Source: Mycobacterium sp. 1100029.7
GTDB taxonomy: Bacteria; Actinomycetota; Actinomycetes; Mycobacteriales; Mycobacteriaceae
DNA: 61,263 nucleotides
NCBI RefSeq assembly: GCF_001665235.1
Contig: NZ_LZSC01000070.1
Coordinates: forward strand, 1 to 61,263
Reading direction: 5' to 3'
Position 1 is the stretch's first letter; each line of letters starts with the position of its first letter. Shown piece by piece: positions 58,903 to 61,263 of this stretch. The notes beneath the pieces are model-generated. The model had not been told where the DNA came from, ran no database searches, and was given only the letters and a program-made list of their open reading frames with translations. The translations under genes and the position numbers were made by a program.

Positions 58903-60393
58903 CTATCCCGACGAACGGGACTGTGCTACCGCTGCTCCATAAGCGAGTGGCGTGGCTGCCGGGTGACGCGCGCGGTAGGCGTCGGCACCGGCGGCGGTGG
59001 CGAAAGGCTTGTACCGCTGAGTGGGTGTTGCGCTCGGATCATCGAGCCACACAGCATGATTCGCGAACAACCTGGTGTTGGTCAGGGTGTCGGGCACGTA
59101 AGCCGCTCGCACCGCGGCGGTGGTGGCGACTCGCCGCAGCAGACAGGTCGGCGTTGCGGCGACGATCGTGGCAGCGGCACCTTGCGGCCATAACTCCGAG
59201 GCCTCGGATGAATCGGTAACAGGCAACCGGCACAGGTCGTCGTATCCGGTCAGGCCGCTCGGGTTGGCGACATCGGCGCGGCGGCCGTCATAGTCGCTGC
59301 CGAAGAGTTGCCGCACGTATTCGTCGTCGAAGAACGACGCGATGTCGAAATCCTTGCTGACCGACCCTCGAGCTACCAGAAACCGCTTGATTTTCTCGGC
59401 GGCCAATACAAACTGGTTCTTCAGGGTCATGTCGAACGACACCAAGCCGTTGGGACCGTTGTAGAGGTAGACAACTTCGGGTTCGATGCCGGTGAGTCGG
59501 CTAACCCGCAACGCGGCCGGCAGCGGATTGGCAACGATGTAGTCCGTGGTCGCCTTCATCGCTTGCATGAACGCGGCCATCACCTCGCGGTTCGCATTGG
59601 CGAACTGTCGACGGACGACGATGCCGTGGAAGGTCGGCACCTCATTGTCGCCGCCGTCGTAGAGCAACCGGCCTTGGTTGCGGTAGACCACCAGCTGCGG
59701 CCAGGGCACGAACTGCGCCAAGGCGTCTACTTGTCCGCCGTCGATGGCTGATGCGCCAATCGACGGATCCTGGTTGACCGTGTGGACGGCGTGCGTATCG
59801 ATGCCGCTGCGTTGCAACGCAGTTGAGAACATTCCATCGCCGGCTGACCCGAGGCTGGTCGACACTCGCTTGCCAACGAGATCAGCCAGGGTGCGGGCAG
59901 CCGAATTGGTAGGTACCACAACCTGATTGAGTGAGCCGCGCAGGCTATAGCCGGTGACAGCGATCAGTTCGGTCTCGGAATCGCTGTATTTTCTGGTCTT
60001 GGACCCATTGGTGAGTAGCGGGTAGTCGCCCATCGATCCGATGTCTACGTGTGTAGCGATCATCTGTGCGGTCAGTGGTGCCCCTGAGGAAAAGTCTTGC
60101 CACACAACGCGGTACTTCTTACCGGTGGACTTGCTGAGTTGACTTAGCGCCTTTTCGAACTCGCCGCCGTCTCGCATCAGGGTGCCGGCATTGACAGTGT
60201 CGATGGTCTTTGACTGGTAGCCAACGTTGATCGCCATGGCATTTTCAGTGAGCACATCGCAGCCGCTAAGCATTTGCGCTATAGGCACGACTACCGCCGC
60301 GGCGGTCACGGCCACCCGGGGGCGCCACCAGCGCGACCACAAGGTGCCCCAGGCGCGTCGGCCGGGGCGGGCGGTATGTATCTCGTGGTGCAC
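58903..60393 (-). CDS. ABC transporter substrate-binding lipoprotein with unusual C-terminal extension
   Basis: A 496-aa protein. An Arg/Trp-rich N-terminus is followed by a signal sequence with lipobox MLSGC (Cys45), and then a binding fold of the nitrate/sulfonate class (INVGYQSKTIDTVN, IDIGSMGDYPLL-like, SLNQVVVPTNS, QVDALAQFVPWPQLV). Typical members end near residue 360-370; here about 115 residues continue with two Cys, a Trp-rich stretch, and RYKPFATAAGADAYRARHP, recalling NosL-type tails. The start is GTG 60393. It heads the minus-strand uptake operon. Confidence 0.88.
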   Translation of the reverse strand: MHHEIHTARPGRRAWGTLWSRWWRPRVAVTAAAVVVPIAQMLSGCDVLTENAMAINVGYQSKTIDTVNAGTLMRDGGEFEKALSQLSKSTGKKYRVVWQDFSSGAPLTAQMIATHVDIGSMGDYPLLTNGSKTRKYSDSETELIAVTGYSLRGSLNQVVVPTNSAARTLADLVGKRVSTSLGSAGDGMFSTALQRSGIDTHAVHTVNQDPSIGASAIDGGQVDALAQFVPWPQLVVYRNQGRLLYDGGDNEVPTFHGIVVRRQFANANREVMAAFMQAMKATTDYIVANPLPAALRVSRLTGIEPEVVYLYNGPNGLVSFDMTLKNQFVLAAEKIKRFLVARGSVSKDFDIASFFDDEYVRQLFGSDYDGRRADVANPSGLTGYDDLCRLPVTDSSEASELWPQGAAATIVAATPTCLLRRVATTAAVRAAYVPDTLTNTRLFANHAVWLDDPSATPTQRYKPFATAAGADAYRARHPAATPLAYGAAVAQSRSSG

Positions 60394-60628
60394 GCAATCC
60401 AGCGTCCGGGCTATCTATTACCGCCCGATAACTAGAGGTTGCGCCGCCGTTACGCCATCTGACGTGGCCGAGCACCGAAGCTCACGAGGCCGCGGTCGCG
60501 CCTCCGGGCCAGGTCCGCCAGGGCAACGCCTGGGCACCCGTGACTGCGGGACAGGCGCAAATGAAACCTGAGTTACGCCACCGGCCCGGCCCTAGCGGAG
60601 GACCCACGGCAGCCAAGAGACTGAATGA

Positions 60629-61027
60629 GTGCAATCTTTTGACCCCCCAGCCACATTGGATGGCGCGGACGCATCCGGCGGCCAACCTCTCCCGACTGCC
60701 GAACCCGATTATCGATTCACATTGGCAAACGAGCGGACGTTTTTGGCGTGGCAGCGCACGGCGCTGGGCTTGCTTGCCGCCGCAGTCGGGGTCGTGCAAT
60801 TCCTACCAGAATTGACCGTCCCCGGATTGCGGCACGTCCTCGGCGGTGCAATCGGTGCGGTGGCGTTGCTGACGTCGGCTGCAGGCTTACATCGCTGGAG
60901 CCAAGTCGATGACGCGATACGCCATGAGCAACCGTTGCCGAGGCCTTCAACGCCAACATATTTGGTGACGGCGCTGATTACGGTCGGTCTTGTGACCGTG
61001 GCACTGGTCACAGCTGGCGGCCGGTGA
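60629..61027 (+). CDS. DUF202 family membrane protein
   Basis: A 132-aa protein with three helices. RFTLANERTFLAWQRTALGLLAAAVGVVQF is the DUF202 (YidH-like) signature with the conserved NERTFLAWQRT. The start is GTG 60629 (weak ribosome-binding site). The region before it (60394-60628) has no supported gene. Function unknown; relatives often come in pairs, but no second full copy is seen here. Confidence 0.84.
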   Translation: MQSFDPPATLDGADASGGQPLPTAEPDYRFTLANERTFLAWQRTALGLLAAAVGVVQFLPELTVPGLRHVLGGAIGAVALLTSAAGLHRWSQVDDAIRHEQPLPRPSTPTYLVTALITVGLVTVALVTAGGR

Positions 61028-61170
61028 TCCTTCTTAACGCTCAGCACGGCAACTGTTCTCGCGCTCGCGGTGTTCGCTGAGCGTGCGGTGCAACTTGTCG
61101 CATGCTCGGTGATCAGGTCGACGGTACCCACGGTCACCTACCTGGTAGCCGTCGGCTAATAACGCGGTCT

Positions 61171-61263
61171 TCAAATATCCAGAAAGCGAACATCCTTGGC
61201 ATTACGGGTGATAAAGCTGCGGCGCGCCTCGACGTCCTCGCCCATCAGAATCGAGAACAACTC
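61171..61263 (-). CDS. gyrB: GyrB-type type II topoisomerase subunit B (3' end only)
   Basis: The last 30 codons read ELFSILMGEDVEARRSFITR then NAKDVRFLDI and a stop at 61171-61173. This is the conserved C-terminus of GyrB. The rest lies past the right edge. In mycobacteria gyrA normally follows gyrB; here the next 140 bp contain no gyrA start, and the DUF202 gene is in the other orientation. It may therefore be a second, free-standing gyrB-like gene, or gyrA is moved. Confidence 0.82.
   Translation of the reverse strand, partial: ELFSILMGEDVEARRSFITRNAKDVRFLDI

Noticed and set aside
60394..60628. Gene or riboswitch in the gap upstream of the binding-protein operon
   Set aside because: No motif-bearing frame on either strand; a weak TAGATA box near 60412-60417 (minus) could be a -10 but has no good -35.
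61040..61159. Second DUF202 gene or remnant after the first
   Set aside because: A short hydrophobic plus-strand frame exists, but there is no start, ribosome-binding site or DUF202 motif in it.
1..61263. Prophage, integrative element or genomic island borders
   Set aside because: No integrase, transposase, att-like direct repeats at tRNA ends, or phage structural genes were seen; tRNA-Sec shows no duplicated 3' end in the window.

Overview
The window is a GC-rich, densely packed chromosomal segment that reads as a non-tuberculous Mycobacterium. The main evidence is a fused HadA-HadB mycolate-pathway dehydratase, an Eis-type acetyltransferase, a mycofactocin-coupled SDR, F420/FMN luciferase-like oxidoreductases, many TetR regulators, frequent GTG starts and ATGA overlaps. 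The species cannot be fixed from the sequence alone. I see no insertion sequence, prophage or CRISPR array.

Left end (1-8.8 kb): a selenocysteine module. selB (cut by the left edge) and selA overlap on the minus strand, a 96-nt tRNA-Sec with a UCA anticodon follows, and selD is on the plus strand. Next to them lies a three-subunit formate dehydrogenase: a Sec-containing catalytic subunit read through an in-frame UGA with a clear SECIS hairpin, a four-cluster Fe-S subunit and an NrfD-type membrane subunit. The machinery and its client gene therefore sit within 9 kb.

8.9-24.7 kb: mostly metabolic genes (DUF1707 protein, class I aldolase, TetR plus acyl-CoA dehydrogenase, a secreted Cys-rich protein, VOC protein, MFS). 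Then comes a block of four flavin-dependent monooxygenases (SsuD and three relatives) that probably desulfurise organosulfur compounds. Its three-gene part is preceded by a long leader with a short ORF and competing GC-rich hairpins. eis, a class III cyclase, a lipoprotein hydrolase, a DUF998 membrane protein and a 2-hydroxyacid dehydrogenase follow.

24.7-45.4 kb: an SsuBAC-type sulfonate ABC transporter, efflux and esterase genes, a methyltransferase, a catalase-related peroxidase, more luciferase-like enzymes, a Nudix hydrolase and a DHA2 efflux pump coupled to a hemerythrin. There are then two TetR-controlled oxidative loci (a flavin hydroxylase behind twin palindromic operators, and a P450 behind an 8-codon mini-ORF), a decayed gene remnant, and a formate/nitrite channel overlapping a Ddn-family F420 reductase.

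45.5-61.3 kb: a TetR/Baeyer-Villiger-like monooxygenase/SDR operon with a 27-bp operator, a chagasin-like lipoprotein, a hydrolase, divergent TetR and AraC regulators, HadAB, a transglutaminase, a propeller lipoprotein, and an anion-uptake operon (binding protein with an unusual C-terminal extension, permease, ATPase, a 119-aa unknown protein and a SulP-STAS carrier). A DUF202 protein follows. The right edge cuts the 3' end of a gyrB-type gene that is not followed by gyrA.

Together the window carries two ABC importers of the sulfonate/taurine class, SsuD and five other luciferase-like oxidoreductases, and SulP. This points to sulfur-source scavenging as a theme beside selenium-dependent formate oxidation.
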